Assembly (NCBI GenBank): GCA_016342325.1
Contig: JAEINR010000044.1
Coordinates: 1-49,628 of the forward strand
Direction of reading: 5' to 3'
Length of the DNA stretch: 49,628 nt
Source: Desulfobacterium sp.
GTDB taxonomy: Bacteria > Desulfobacterota > Desulfobacteria > Desulfobacterales > Desulfobacteraceae
The position numbers were made by a program, and so were the translations under genes. Below the pieces are notes generated by a model that worked only from the letters and a program-made list of their open reading frames with translations, did no database searches and was not told where the DNA came from. Shown here one piece after another: positions 1 to 7,555 of the stretch (position 1 is its first letter; each line of letters starts with the position of its first letter).

Positions 1-4
1 ATTA

Positions 5-73
5 GTGGACGGATTCCAGCGGAATGGGTGGACGGAATAAATCGGATTGAGTGGACGGAATGATCCGGAATAT
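5..73. repeat. Three tandem 23-bp repeats, probable IS21-type element end
   Basis: Three copies begin with GTGGACGG at 5, 28 and 51, spaced exactly 23 bp, and share a CGGAAT/CGGATT block about 15 bases in. Multiple short direct repeats near the ends are characteristic of IS21-family elements, where they are transposase-binding sites. I infer that the rest of the element lies left of the window and that its edge falls near position 74. No transposase is visible, so the family assignment rests on repeat layout alone. Confidence 0.55.
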
Positions 74-859
74 GCATATAGCAATGGTTCTGAACTAATC
101 ACTAATAGATCTCATTACAACTATAAATTATTAAAGAAAGTTTCCTGGCTCAACAAATCTGAAGAGCCTATTAAAACACGAGTAATTGAAATAGAGGATC
201 AAGACGAGAAAGTCTTCCCAGTTCCAATTCAAAATATTCAAATACATTTTACAGGTTATAAAGATCTTTGCCCTGGTAAGAGTAAAGGAATTTGCAATTT
301 CGCAGTGCAAAACAACACATCATGCAACAATAGCTTCAATTGTGTTTTTAGAGCAAGCAATGATTATATAATTCGATATCCTGATGTTTCAAGGTTAATA
401 AAATTACAGAGACACATGCATGATTTGGATTTTTCATTAAAAAGATTAATTACAACAAAAATTCATCATAGTTCAAAGGTAGCGAGGATGAACTATATGG
501 GAGATAAAATAATTCGCTTTCTTCTTGATACATATTTAAAAAATCCAAGATTAATGCACGATAAGGTGTGGTCAAGATTAAAAACATATCGAAATAAAAG
601 CAATGTCAGTCGTTCAGTAAAAAATTGGGTTGAAAAAGATATATTTTCTAAAAACACTTCCGTTCTTCCAGAAGAAGTGTTCCAATGTTTAACTAATGAA
701 GATAATCCCGATAGAAATTGCAACTATTATTCTCTAATCATGCGAATAATTGAACATGTCTCTGGTATGACAGATAGATATGTCTCTAATGAATACAATA
801 GATTAAATCAAAGTGGTCGAGAAATTGAAACCCAAGATGAAACATACTTTTTCTATTGA
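47..859 (+). pseudogene. Truncated protein with dGTPase-like C-terminus
   Basis: The open frame (270 aa) starts from a TTG inside the 23-bp repeats, so its first ~9 residues are repeat-encoded and the true N-terminus is probably lost to the insertion. The C-terminal stretch HVSGMTDRY near residues 241-249 resembles the conserved GMTDRY signature at the end of dGTPase/HD-domain triphosphohydrolases. The catalytic HD motif expected upstream is absent, as expected for a 3' fragment. An unusual Cys cluster (CPGKSKGIC, then two further Cys) sits near residues 75-101. The region is clearly AT-rich compared with the 3.5 kb onward, suggesting acquired DNA. The dGTPase relationship is an inference from one motif; it could instead be an unrelated hypothetical protein. 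Confidence 0.4.
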
Positions 860-975
860 TATTTGGTAATATTACAACAAATAGGCTAACATTTCGGTAG
901 AACCAACCGCGTGGACAAGCCAGTGAGCTAAACATTAAATTTTTCTCCGGCTCAAGTCAAATTGGGAGGTAATTT

Positions 976-1080
976 ATGGGCATAATGAAAGATGTCGCAG
1001 ATGGGATCAGACTTCAGTCCCCCTGGCATAAGGGGGCTGAAAGTCCTATTATTATTAACTCTTTAGTGAAAGTGATATAA
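976..1080 (+). CDS. Small hypothetical ORF (34 aa)
   Basis: A short frame starts MGIMKDVADG and ends just before the next gene. It has a convincing ribosome binding site, GGGAGGT, five bases before the ATG. I recognise no domain. Inside it the DNA has a CCCC...GGGG potential hairpin (CCCCCTGGCATAAGGGGG, 1019-1036). It sits in an AT-rich, mobile-element-rich stretch, so it may be the beginning of a decayed gene rather than a functional small protein. Confidence 0.3.
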   Translation: MGIMKDVADGIRLQSPWHKGAESPIIINSLVKVI

Positions 1081-1108
1081 GTTTGAAAGCATAGGCAAGG
1101 AGGAAAAA

Positions 1109-1717
1109 ATGCTTCAAACTTACATCCCATATACTCCCAAAAGTAGCACTCCTATCAATAAAAAAATAGCCATGGATATTGAGGATGATCAAGTTGTCTT
1201 TTTTACAGCAACCGGGCCTGTATATTCTTTCAGAAAAAATGATAAATTTGCAAAAAGGTTAGGACAGGGCCTTCTCGTGTCCTTGGGACTTGCAAATTCG
1301 TCAGAACTTGCTAAAGCGCTTGGCGTAAATCAGTCGACAGTATCAAGGAATATACAAATTTATAGAGACAAGGGTCCCGCGGGCTTTACCGATGATCGAC
1401 TCAGTAGGCCTCCCTACAAATTTAACAAAGAAAAACAGCGCATTGTTAAGCAGCTTCTTGATAAAGACCACACAATCAAAGCCGCAGATGCTGAAGTGGA
1501 CGTTAGCAAAGGATCTGTTAATCGAGCCTTGAAAAATGGCACAATAGAAAGAAAGACAATCCGTTCAAAACAAAGCGTTGCTCCTGCTGGCATAAAAGGA
1601 CCAGCCGCACGATTCAAAGAAGATGTCAGTAACTATGGCTATATTTACCCTTACACCTTTACCGAGGAAATAGGTTTTTCCGGAACGTATCCGAATGCAT
1701 CTGCACTGATCATATAA
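1109..1717 (+). pseudogene. HTH transposase-like protein, probable N-terminal remnant
   Basis: The 202-aa product has a clear helix-turn-helix at about residues 65-90 (ELAKALGVNQSTVSRNIQ), then a second possible HTH around residues 115-150 (KAADAEVDVSKGSVNRALK). Paired HTH domains like these form the N-terminal half of several bacterial transposases and recombinase-like proteins. No DDE catalytic domain follows: after residue ~170 the sequence becomes unlike a folded domain and stops. A good SD (AAGGAGG, 1098-1104) precedes the ATG. I infer a broken mobile-element gene; a free-standing DNA-binding regulator is the alternative. Confidence 0.45.
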
Positions 1718-1741
1718 CGATTAATTTCCCTTAGGAAGGAT

Positions 1742-1807
1742 ATGATGAAAATGAAGCGACCTCGAAACCAAACGGTTCTTGTATGGAAAGACAAAACGAA
1801 TGAATGA
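1742..1807 (+). CDS. Very short ORF running into the microsatellite
   Basis: A 21-codon frame beginning MMKMKRPRNQ has an AGGAAGGA-type ribosome site just upstream and stops inside the GAAT repeat array. Its stop position therefore depends on repeat number, so slippage could extend it. It may be a leftover piece of the preceding transposase-like gene in another frame. No function can be proposed. Confidence 0.15.
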   Translation: MMKMKRPRNQTVLVWKDKTNE

Positions 1808-1833
1808 ATGAATGGATGGATGGATGGATGGAT
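1798..1833. repeat. Tetranucleotide microsatellite (GAAT)4(GGAT)5
   Basis: Four GAAT units are followed directly by five GGAT units with no interruption. The array lies between the decayed transposase-like gene and the RDD gene, about 125 bp upstream of the latter. Confidence 0.9.
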
Positions 1834-1889
1834 GGAACAATACGTTATACAAATTGAAAGAATTGCAGTGTCATTAGAAAAATCTTCTG

Positions 1890-1930
1890 TTTTTCCACCT
1901 CTTTCGGGTTTTCCGCCCGACGGGTGGAGG
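1890..1930. repeat. Hairpin upstream of the RDD gene
   Basis: The stretch CCACC...TCGGG-ttttccg-CCCGA...GGTGG folds into a stem-loop with two short GC arms. There is no U-tract after it, so it is not a classical terminator. It lies in the leader of the next gene, about 30 bases before its start, so it could be a leader structure. Confidence 0.35.
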
Positions 1931-1961
1931 GCATCGTTATTCCTTTAGGAGGACATGGTAC

Positions 1962-2384
1962 ATGAAAGAGCAAGAATATGCAGGTTTTTGGATTAGAACA
2001 GGGGCAGCAATAATAGATTCCATTTTAATGATCATTATTATGATGCCAATTCTAATCTCAATTTATGGTGCTGATTTTTGGGTTAATGAATCTTTTGTTA
2101 CCGGGTTATGGGATTCTATATTCCAATATCTATTGCCGGCAATTGCAGTAGTGATTTTCTGGATTTACAAATCTGCCACTCCCGGTAAAATGATTACAGG
2201 ACTGATCATTGTGGATGCCAATACCGGAGAAAAACCCTCTACTGGACAATTCATTGGTCGATATCTTGGATACTATGTGTCAATGTTTCCATTATTTCTT
2301 GGCATCATATGGGTTGGTATCGATAAAAGAAAACAAGGATGGCATGATAAGCTTGCTGGAACAGTTGTGATTAAAGACAAATAA
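1962..2384 (+). CDS. RDD family integral membrane protein
   Basis: The 140-aa protein has three hydrophobic segments at about residues 13-38, 58-76 and 104-125. The RDD hallmarks are present in order: Arg-Thr-Gly...Ile-Asp-Ser in the first helix, the ATPGKMITGL loop motif after the second helix, and the C-terminal DKRKQGWHDKLAGT motif. RDD proteins are small membrane proteins of mostly undefined role; some have been linked to ion transport. The start has a strong AGGAGG site. Codon and base use are AT-rich like the neighbouring accessory DNA. The family call is firm, the function unknown. Confidence 0.85.
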   Translation: MKEQEYAGFWIRTGAAIIDSILMIIIMMPILISIYGADFWVNESFVTGLWDSIFQYLLPAIAVVIFWIYKSATPGKMITGLIIVDANTGEKPSTGQFIGRYLGYYVSMFPLFLGIIWVGIDKRKQGWHDKLAGTVVIKDK

Positions 2385-2410
2385 CCTTAACGAGTCAGGA
2401 AACAAGGCAA

Positions 2411-3319
2411 ATGAAAAAGCGCTCGCCTTTATATTGCAGGTACAATGGGGCCATGCTTGGAATCTTCATGTTTCTGAACCGTTTCGAGTTTGCCCGGGAT
2501 CTGTTTTGTGTGTTTCAGAAGCGGATGCAACAGTTCCTGAACGAGATTGACGCCAATTTTCAGCTTCCAACATCCCATGAACTCTTTAGAGACAAGTTCA
2601 CGGATCTTTATTCTGCGGTCCTGCATGTGTTGACCGAAAAGGAGAATGGTAGGAATATCGGTCTTTTCCAACCATTTACATTGGGGTTTGGTTTTTTAGC
2701 TAAAGCCTTGGATATGCCGAATCAGACAGATGAGGCCATGCTGAAATCCTTCATGACTGAATCCAGCCTGGATCCTGCATTGATACAGGAGTATGCGGGG
2801 CAGGTCCCAAGGGATTTGGGGCGAATTTCCTTAGACGATGTGATGAACCCAGCACTTATTTTTTTGCAGCAGCTCATTCTGCCGCTGGAGGTTGAAACAG
2901 ATACATGCTTTGTAGCTATGCCATTTTCTGAACCGTTTAATCGTTTTTTTCCAGCGATATACCAGCCGTTGCTGGAGAAGAATGGATTTCGCAGCATCCG
3001 GGCATGGGGAGGACTGTCAAATGAATTTCATCTTGATTTACTATTAACACTTATTGACAAGTCCGGGTGCGTACTTGCCGAGACCACGGGTCTGAATTCC
3101 AATGTCATTTTTGAGATGGGCTATGCCTTTGGCAAAGATAAACGTGTCATCCAGCTAGGCGATGTATCCAAACCCACATCCCTTGCCAACACGAGAGGCC
3201 TTGCAGCAATACCGTACGACTCGTCCAAGAACAAATGGGAAGATGATATCGTGAATGGATTGGGGGATTTGACCATGAAGGCGATTTTGAAAGCAGCAGC
3301 GAACAAGAATGCCATTTGA
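2411..3319 (+). CDS. TIR/nucleoside 2-deoxyribosyltransferase-like protein
   Basis: The 302-aa product has a helical N-terminal part of about 160 residues with no recognised motif, then an alpha/beta domain of about 135 residues. That domain starts CFVAMPF (166-172) and contains NSNVIFEMGYAFG, where Glu235 aligns with the catalytic glutamate of nucleoside deoxyribosyltransferases and TIR-like NAD/nucleotide-cleaving effectors. The phrase '-ET-G-NSNV-FE-G-A-' is typical of this fold. Such domains often serve as effectors in anti-phage systems, but no sensor or nucleotide cyclase gene is adjacent. It stands 230 bp upstream of the patatin gene on the same strand. The fold is fairly sure; substrate and defence role are inference. 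Confidence 0.65.
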   Translation: MKKRSPLYCRYNGAMLGIFMFLNRFEFARDLFCVFQKRMQQFLNEIDANFQLPTSHELFRDKFTDLYSAVLHVLTEKENGRNIGLFQPFTLGFGFLAKALDMPNQTDEAMLKSFMTESSLDPALIQEYAGQVPRDLGRISLDDVMNPALIFLQQLILPLEVETDTCFVAMPFSEPFNRFFPAIYQPLLEKNGFRSIRAWGGLSNEFHLDLLLTLIDKSGCVLAETTGLNSNVIFEMGYAFGKDKRVIQLGDVSKPTSLANTRGLAAIPYDSSKNKWEDDIVNGLGDLTMKAILKAAANKNAI

Positions 3320-3549
3320 CTACAAAACCAATTGGCGGTTTCGGTCTGTGAGGATGCAACCCGATACGCGTTTCCATCAAACGATGGATACCGGGCTTGC
3401 AACATATTCATTGACATTAATTCCAGATTGCAAGATGTTTGTTACCAATGGGTGTAAACCGCCCTTTATCATAAGATAGATGACACCTGGGGACGCAAAA
3501 AAATAAAAGTCTGAATTTGAAATAATATGTTTCTTACAAAGGATTTTTT

Positions 3550-4614
3550 ATGGCGGACAAAAAAAAAGTTGCTATTGCTTGTCAGGGAGGCGGAAGCCAG
3601 ACGGCATTCAGTGCGGGCGTACTGAAATCGTTTTTTCAAAACAACGTCCACAAAAAAAAAGAGATCGTCGCCCTCAGCGGCACCTCGGGGGGAGCGGTGT
3701 GTGCGACCCTGGCGTGGTTCTCCATGCTGAAAGCGGCCAAGGGAGACATGACACCCATTGAACAGGGTCTGACCGATTTCTGGCGGGCCAATTCCACCCA
3801 AAACATGATGGAAGAGATGCTCAACGCGTCCCAGGTCAACTATGTTCAGCTTGTGGATAACGGAATGATGCCGGAATGGAAAAGCAGCCCCAGCGCACCA
3901 ATCAACCAGGCAATGGTTCTCGCCTCCAAAGCAATGTTTCCTCGGTTTTATGATTTCAAAGGGTTGTTGGAAACATATATCGATTTCGGAGAAATTAAAG
4001 GGCTTGTCACCCCGGCAAGCCCTGTTCTTCTGCTGGGGGCGGCCAATGTTCTTACCGGCGAATTCAAGAAATTCAATTCCTTGAAAAACGAGATCCAGGT
4101 TGAGGCAGTTCTGGCTTCAGCGGCCCTGCCTTCGATCTTTCCCGCCGTGGAAATCGGAAAGGACGCCTATTGGGACGGCCTGCTTTCTGATAATCCGCCG
4201 ACAGATGAACTGGTGGAAGCAAACTTTGTTGGAAAAGATCGCATCCCGGATGAACTCTGGGTGATTCAAATCAATCCAAAAACCCGCAGGGACATTCCCG
4301 TCACTCCTGAACAGATTATTGACCGCCGCAATGAAATGATCGGAAACGAGTCCTTGTTTCAGGATCTCAAACATATCATGATGGTAAATAAATTTCTAAA
4401 ACAAGGCGCATTCACAAAGGAATATGTCACAGAGCACCGTTTAAAACCCGTGGAGATATTTATCATAAAAATGTCCGAGGATCTTCTGGAAAGCCTGGAC
4501 GCTTCTTCAAAGGTGAACCGGAATGCCGCCTATATTGATCGTTTAATAAAGGATGGGGAAAACCAGGGTGATCTTTTTCTTCAAACCCAGAAAACGATGA
4601 GATACAAGGGGTAA
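3550..4614 (+). CDS. Patatin-like phospholipase, putative T6SS lipase effector
   Basis: Patatin signatures are all present in this 354-aa protein: the oxyanion loop QGGGSQ (residues 12-17), the nucleophile elbow GTSGG with Ser46, and the catalytic dyad aspartate in DGLLSDNPP near residue 215. Patatins hydrolyse membrane phospholipid acyl chains. No signal peptide is present. The gene begins a five-gene plus-strand cassette that ends with vgrG, which fits export or injection as a T6SS lipase effector. Alternatives are a housekeeping lipase or, given the upstream TIR-like gene, a membrane-damaging defence effector. The next gene starts 6 bases after its stop. Confidence 0.8.
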   Translation: MADKKKVAIACQGGGSQTAFSAGVLKSFFQNNVHKKKEIVALSGTSGGAVCATLAWFSMLKAAKGDMTPIEQGLTDFWRANSTQNMMEEMLNASQVNYVQLVDNGMMPEWKSSPSAPINQAMVLASKAMFPRFYDFKGLLETYIDFGEIKGLVTPASPVLLLGAANVLTGEFKKFNSLKNEIQVEAVLASAALPSIFPAVEIGKDAYWDGLLSDNPPTDELVEANFVGKDRIPDELWVIQINPKTRRDIPVTPEQIIDRRNEMIGNESLFQDLKHIMMVNKFLKQGAFTKEYVTEHRLKPVEIFIIKMSEDLLESLDASSKVNRNAAYIDRLIKDGENQGDLFLQTQKTMRYKG

Positions 4615-4620
4615 ATACAG

Positions 4621-5631
4621 ATGGATATTTTCACTGACGTGTACAACAAATCCAGGGACGTACTTCAAACAAAAGGCTTGGATATCAACTGGCAAACGAT
4701 TGAACAAAACCTTACCTCATTGCTGGAACGCGATGGCCCCAATGCCGGTGAGGCCCAGGTCTTGGATGACTTGCGAAAAAAGTTAAAACAAGCCGTCAAA
4801 TTAAAACTGCTAAAGGGAGACGCAATCGCCAAGGAGATTTTTAACGCCAGCACGCCGGGGACTGCCGGATTCCAGGACCGCGCGGCCATGCTCAAGACGA
4901 TGAATCACTTTTACCTGGTTGCTAAAAAAGGAAACCAGAGCATTTGGGTGGTTGATTCTCCAAAGGCCTATGGAAAATGGAGCTATGACCTGTTCATGGG
5001 TAAAGACAAGAGCGCCTTGATCACCCAGCTGAAAAAAAAGCAGGAGGTGTTTGGCGCCAACAACAGAAGCATGATGTCAGACGCCCTTCAACATGCCCGA
5101 AAATGGAGTGCGGATGTTGAGGTGCTCCTGGGAAAAAAGGAAGGCAAAGTGAAAGAGACCGTAATGCGTTGGTTCCATGGGGCCGACTCGACGGAGGAAG
5201 CGGTACAGGCCTCCATGACCACCCTGGCAGCCGGGTTTAAAAAAATCCATGCATCCTGCAACTCCACCCAGGTCATTTTTTCAGATCGGCCTGAAAAACG
5301 TGCGAGTGGAGAGTGGGACGAGGTCTATGCATCGGTGAATGCAGGTGACGTCATGCCCGTGATCTACATCTACCAATTGTTCCTGAAAACGGGCAAAAAA
5401 AATCTTTTTGGTGCTGTTCCCAAGATGTGGTTGTGCGCCTTGACCGTGATTCATGAGTTGTCCCACAAGGTGGCCAATACCGATGACATACGGTATGATG
5501 ACGATGGGTTAAAACCAGGTGTTGGTTTCCCGTCAAATCAAGCCCTTAAAAATGCCGACAGCTGGGCTTATTTTGCCGCGGATCTGGTGGGGGCGTTATC
5601 CAAAGGAACCATCAATAGAACATTGGTATAG
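4621..5631 (+). CDS. M35 (aspzincin)-like zinc metallopeptidase, putative effector
   Basis: The 336-aa protein is helical and charged for the first ~270 residues. It ends with a zinc-peptidase core: HELSH at 278-282, TDDIRY three residues on, and NADSWAYF at 311-318. This arrangement (HExxH, an Asp in a TDD..Y motif, and a trailing NADSYA-like motif) matches the deuterolysin/lysine-specific M35 family, in which the aspartate is the third zinc ligand. No signal peptide is seen. It follows the patatin gene by 6 bases and shares the cassette with vgrG, so secretion by T6SS is the simplest idea. Target unknown. Confidence 0.65.
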   Translation: MDIFTDVYNKSRDVLQTKGLDINWQTIEQNLTSLLERDGPNAGEAQVLDDLRKKLKQAVKLKLLKGDAIAKEIFNASTPGTAGFQDRAAMLKTMNHFYLVAKKGNQSIWVVDSPKAYGKWSYDLFMGKDKSALITQLKKKQEVFGANNRSMMSDALQHARKWSADVEVLLGKKEGKVKETVMRWFHGADSTEEAVQASMTTLAAGFKKIHASCNSTQVIFSDRPEKRASGEWDEVYASVNAGDVMPVIYIYQLFLKTGKKNLFGAVPKMWLCALTVIHELSHKVANTDDIRYDDDGLKPGVGFPSNQALKNADSWAYFAADLVGALSKGTINRTLV

Positions 5632-5654
5632 ATCGGTTGGAGACTCAATTTCCC

Positions 5655-6083
5655 ATGAAACATCGATTCTTACTCCTGATGATGGTCAGCGTGGTGGTGT
5701 TGTGTACCGGCGGAACACAGGAAAAAGACCAGGAGATAAAAAACCATAGGGAGACCGCAATGGAAAATGCAAAACGAAGGGTCAAGCGGGTTAAACCGGT
5801 ATCAAAACATGGCATCCGCTATGAGGAGATTAGAGGGGCCAGGGCACGTGGGTTTCCTCAGAATGGAGGCATTATAGCAGCCATTGACGAGACCACGGAA
5901 AAGGCGATCTGGACCCTTGTTGTCTATGAAACGGTTTACGACGATCAGGAAGAGTTGGATGTCCAGGATGTCTATATTACAAAACTTAAAGTAAACTGGC
6001 GAGGCACGATACTGACCGTTGTTAATGAGCGGCACAAAAAGTACGAAATAAAGTTAAAAGATCAAAGTATCATTGAAAAATAG
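5655..6083 (+). CDS. Small exported protein of unknown function (possible immunity or accessory protein)
   Basis: From the ATG at 5655 the product is 142 aa. It begins with a signal peptide (MKHRF then a hydrophobic run to about residue 19); a Cys follows, but the lipobox is poor. An in-frame TTG at 5637 would add six residues and spoil the signal peptide, so ATG is preferred. The mature part is basic and beta-rich with no recognised domain. Its place directly after two putative toxic enzymes and its periplasmic targeting suit an immunity protein, since T6SS effectors acting in the envelope are usually neutralised there. This is positional inference only. Confidence 0.5.
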   Translation: MKHRFLLLMMVSVVVLCTGGTQEKDQEIKNHRETAMENAKRRVKRVKPVSKHGIRYEEIRGARARGFPQNGGIIAAIDETTEKAIWTLVVYETVYDDQEELDVQDVYITKLKVNWRGTILTVVNERHKKYEIKLKDQSIIEK

Positions 6084-6167
6084 CCTGCCAGTCAAGTTTG
6101 GAACAGGTGATCGGGCATCATAATCCAGCGGAATTGAAATAGATTTTGATTATTAAAGGGGATTTGA

Positions 6168-7526
6168 ATGGCAAATGATGGAAAGACAGCACCCGGGCGC
6201 ATGCCATGCGGACAGGTAAAACTTGCAATCGATGAGGCCCTGGAAATCGGCCTGAAACTCCACCAGAACGGCCACCTGACCCAGGCCGAGATGCTCTATG
6301 TGAGAATTCTTGAGACCGCACCGGAAAATCTCAATGCCCTGCACTATCTGGGGCTTCTGTGTCACCAGCAAAACCGGAGCAAAGAAGCCGCCGAACTGAT
6401 AAAGCATATCATCACCCTTGCACCGGAGAATGCCGATGCCCACAACAATCTTGGCAACGTGCTCGAGGGCATGGGAAAGATCGGTCAGGCAGAAGAATGC
6501 TATAGAAATGCCATCGCCCTTTTTCCCGACCATGGACCTGCCTTAAACAACCTTGGGGTGGTGCTCATGGCCCAAAACAAACCGGCAGAAGCGGTGGCTA
6601 CTAATAAGAATGCCATCAGGGTGGCGCCGGATTCCCCTGATTTCCATTATAACCTGGGCAATGCCCTGGTAAAATCAAAGGATGGTGATGGGGCCATCGC
6701 CGCCTACCAGCGCGCCATCGCCCTGAAGCCTGACTATGCCCTTGCATGGCAGAGACTGGCCATGTCTTTTCTATCTGCCGACCAAAGAGAAGCGGCTGAA
6801 GCGGTATTTGAAAAATGGCTCACGGTTGAACCCGGGAATCCAACGGTTCGGTATCTGCAGGCGGCCTGCCTGGGCATCGACGCCCCGGACAGGGCACCCA
6901 ACCAGTATGTTCAGCAGGTTTTTGATGATATGGCAGACAGCTTTGACAGCCATTTGGTGGAAAACCTGGATTACCGGGCACCCGATATACTCATGGAAGC
7001 GCTCACCCAGGCACTGCCACAGCCCACCGCCGGCCTGGCCATACTGGATGCAGGCTGCGGCACCGGTCTGTGCGGGCCGCTCCTTCGACCCTATGCCGAC
7101 CAACTGACCGGCGTCGACCTCTCCTCCCGCATGCTGGCCAAGGCAAAGGGCAGGAAGGTCTATGACACGCTTGCTGGAGCAGAACTGACGGCCTTCCTTG
7201 ATCAGCAATCCCAACCCTTTGATATCATCGCATCGGCAGATACCCTCTGCTACTTTGGCGCGCTTGCGCCGGTATTCGAGGCATCGGCAAAAGCCTTAAA
7301 ACCGGACGGACTTCTCGCATTTACCCTGGAGGCGGCCGAAGGGAACGCCGTGAACTTCAGACTCAACTCCCACGGCAGATATTCCCACACCCGATCCTAT
7401 GCAGAGGCGACCCTGGCTGATGCGGGACTTGAAGTGCTTTCCATTTCATCAAAGGCACTGCGCAAAGAAGAGGCCCGGCCCGTGTCGGGATTTGTGGTGG
7501 TTGCAAAGAAAAAAAAGCGTTTATAA
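6168..7526 (+). CDS. TPR repeat protein with class I SAM methyltransferase domain
   Basis: Residues 21-220 of the 452-aa protein form about six tetratricopeptide repeats (e.g. ALNNLGVVLMAQNKPAEAV). From residue ~245 a Rossmann-type methyltransferase begins, with SAM motif I ILDAGCGTG at 292-300, an acidic GVDLS turn at the end of the second strand and a DIIASADTLCYFG motif IV. The architecture matches proteins called predicted TPR methyltransferases. The substrate is unknown; the TPRs could present a protein partner. It lies between the effector genes and vgrG, 29 bases before vgrG, so it might modify or chaperone T6SS cargo, which is inference. Confidence 0.75.
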   Translation: MANDGKTAPGRMPCGQVKLAIDEALEIGLKLHQNGHLTQAEMLYVRILETAPENLNALHYLGLLCHQQNRSKEAAELIKHIITLAPENADAHNNLGNVLEGMGKIGQAEECYRNAIALFPDHGPALNNLGVVLMAQNKPAEAVATNKNAIRVAPDSPDFHYNLGNALVKSKDGDGAIAAYQRAIALKPDYALAWQRLAMSFLSADQREAAEAVFEKWLTVEPGNPTVRYLQAACLGIDAPDRAPNQYVQQVFDDMADSFDSHLVENLDYRAPDILMEALTQALPQPTAGLAILDAGCGTGLCGPLLRPYADQLTGVDLSSRMLAKAKGRKVYDTLAGAELTAFLDQQSQPFDIIASADTLCYFGALAPVFEASAKALKPDGLLAFTLEAAEGNAVNFRLNSHGRYSHTRSYAEATLADAGLEVLSISSKALRKEEARPVSGFVVVAKKKKRL

Positions 7527-7555
7527 AGAATTCTTGACCATAGACGGGGGCTTTC

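Noticed and set aside
884-948. Possible integron attC-like site (GCTAAC...AAACATTAAA)
   Set aside because: The two ends do not pair as R'/R'' boxes, and no arm complementarity typical of an attC hairpin was found by eye.
3320-3549. Possible promoter or small gene between the TIR-like and patatin genes
   Set aside because: Only a short CCATC-aaac-GATGG dyad and an AT-rich stretch are seen; no convincing -35/-10 pair or coding frame.
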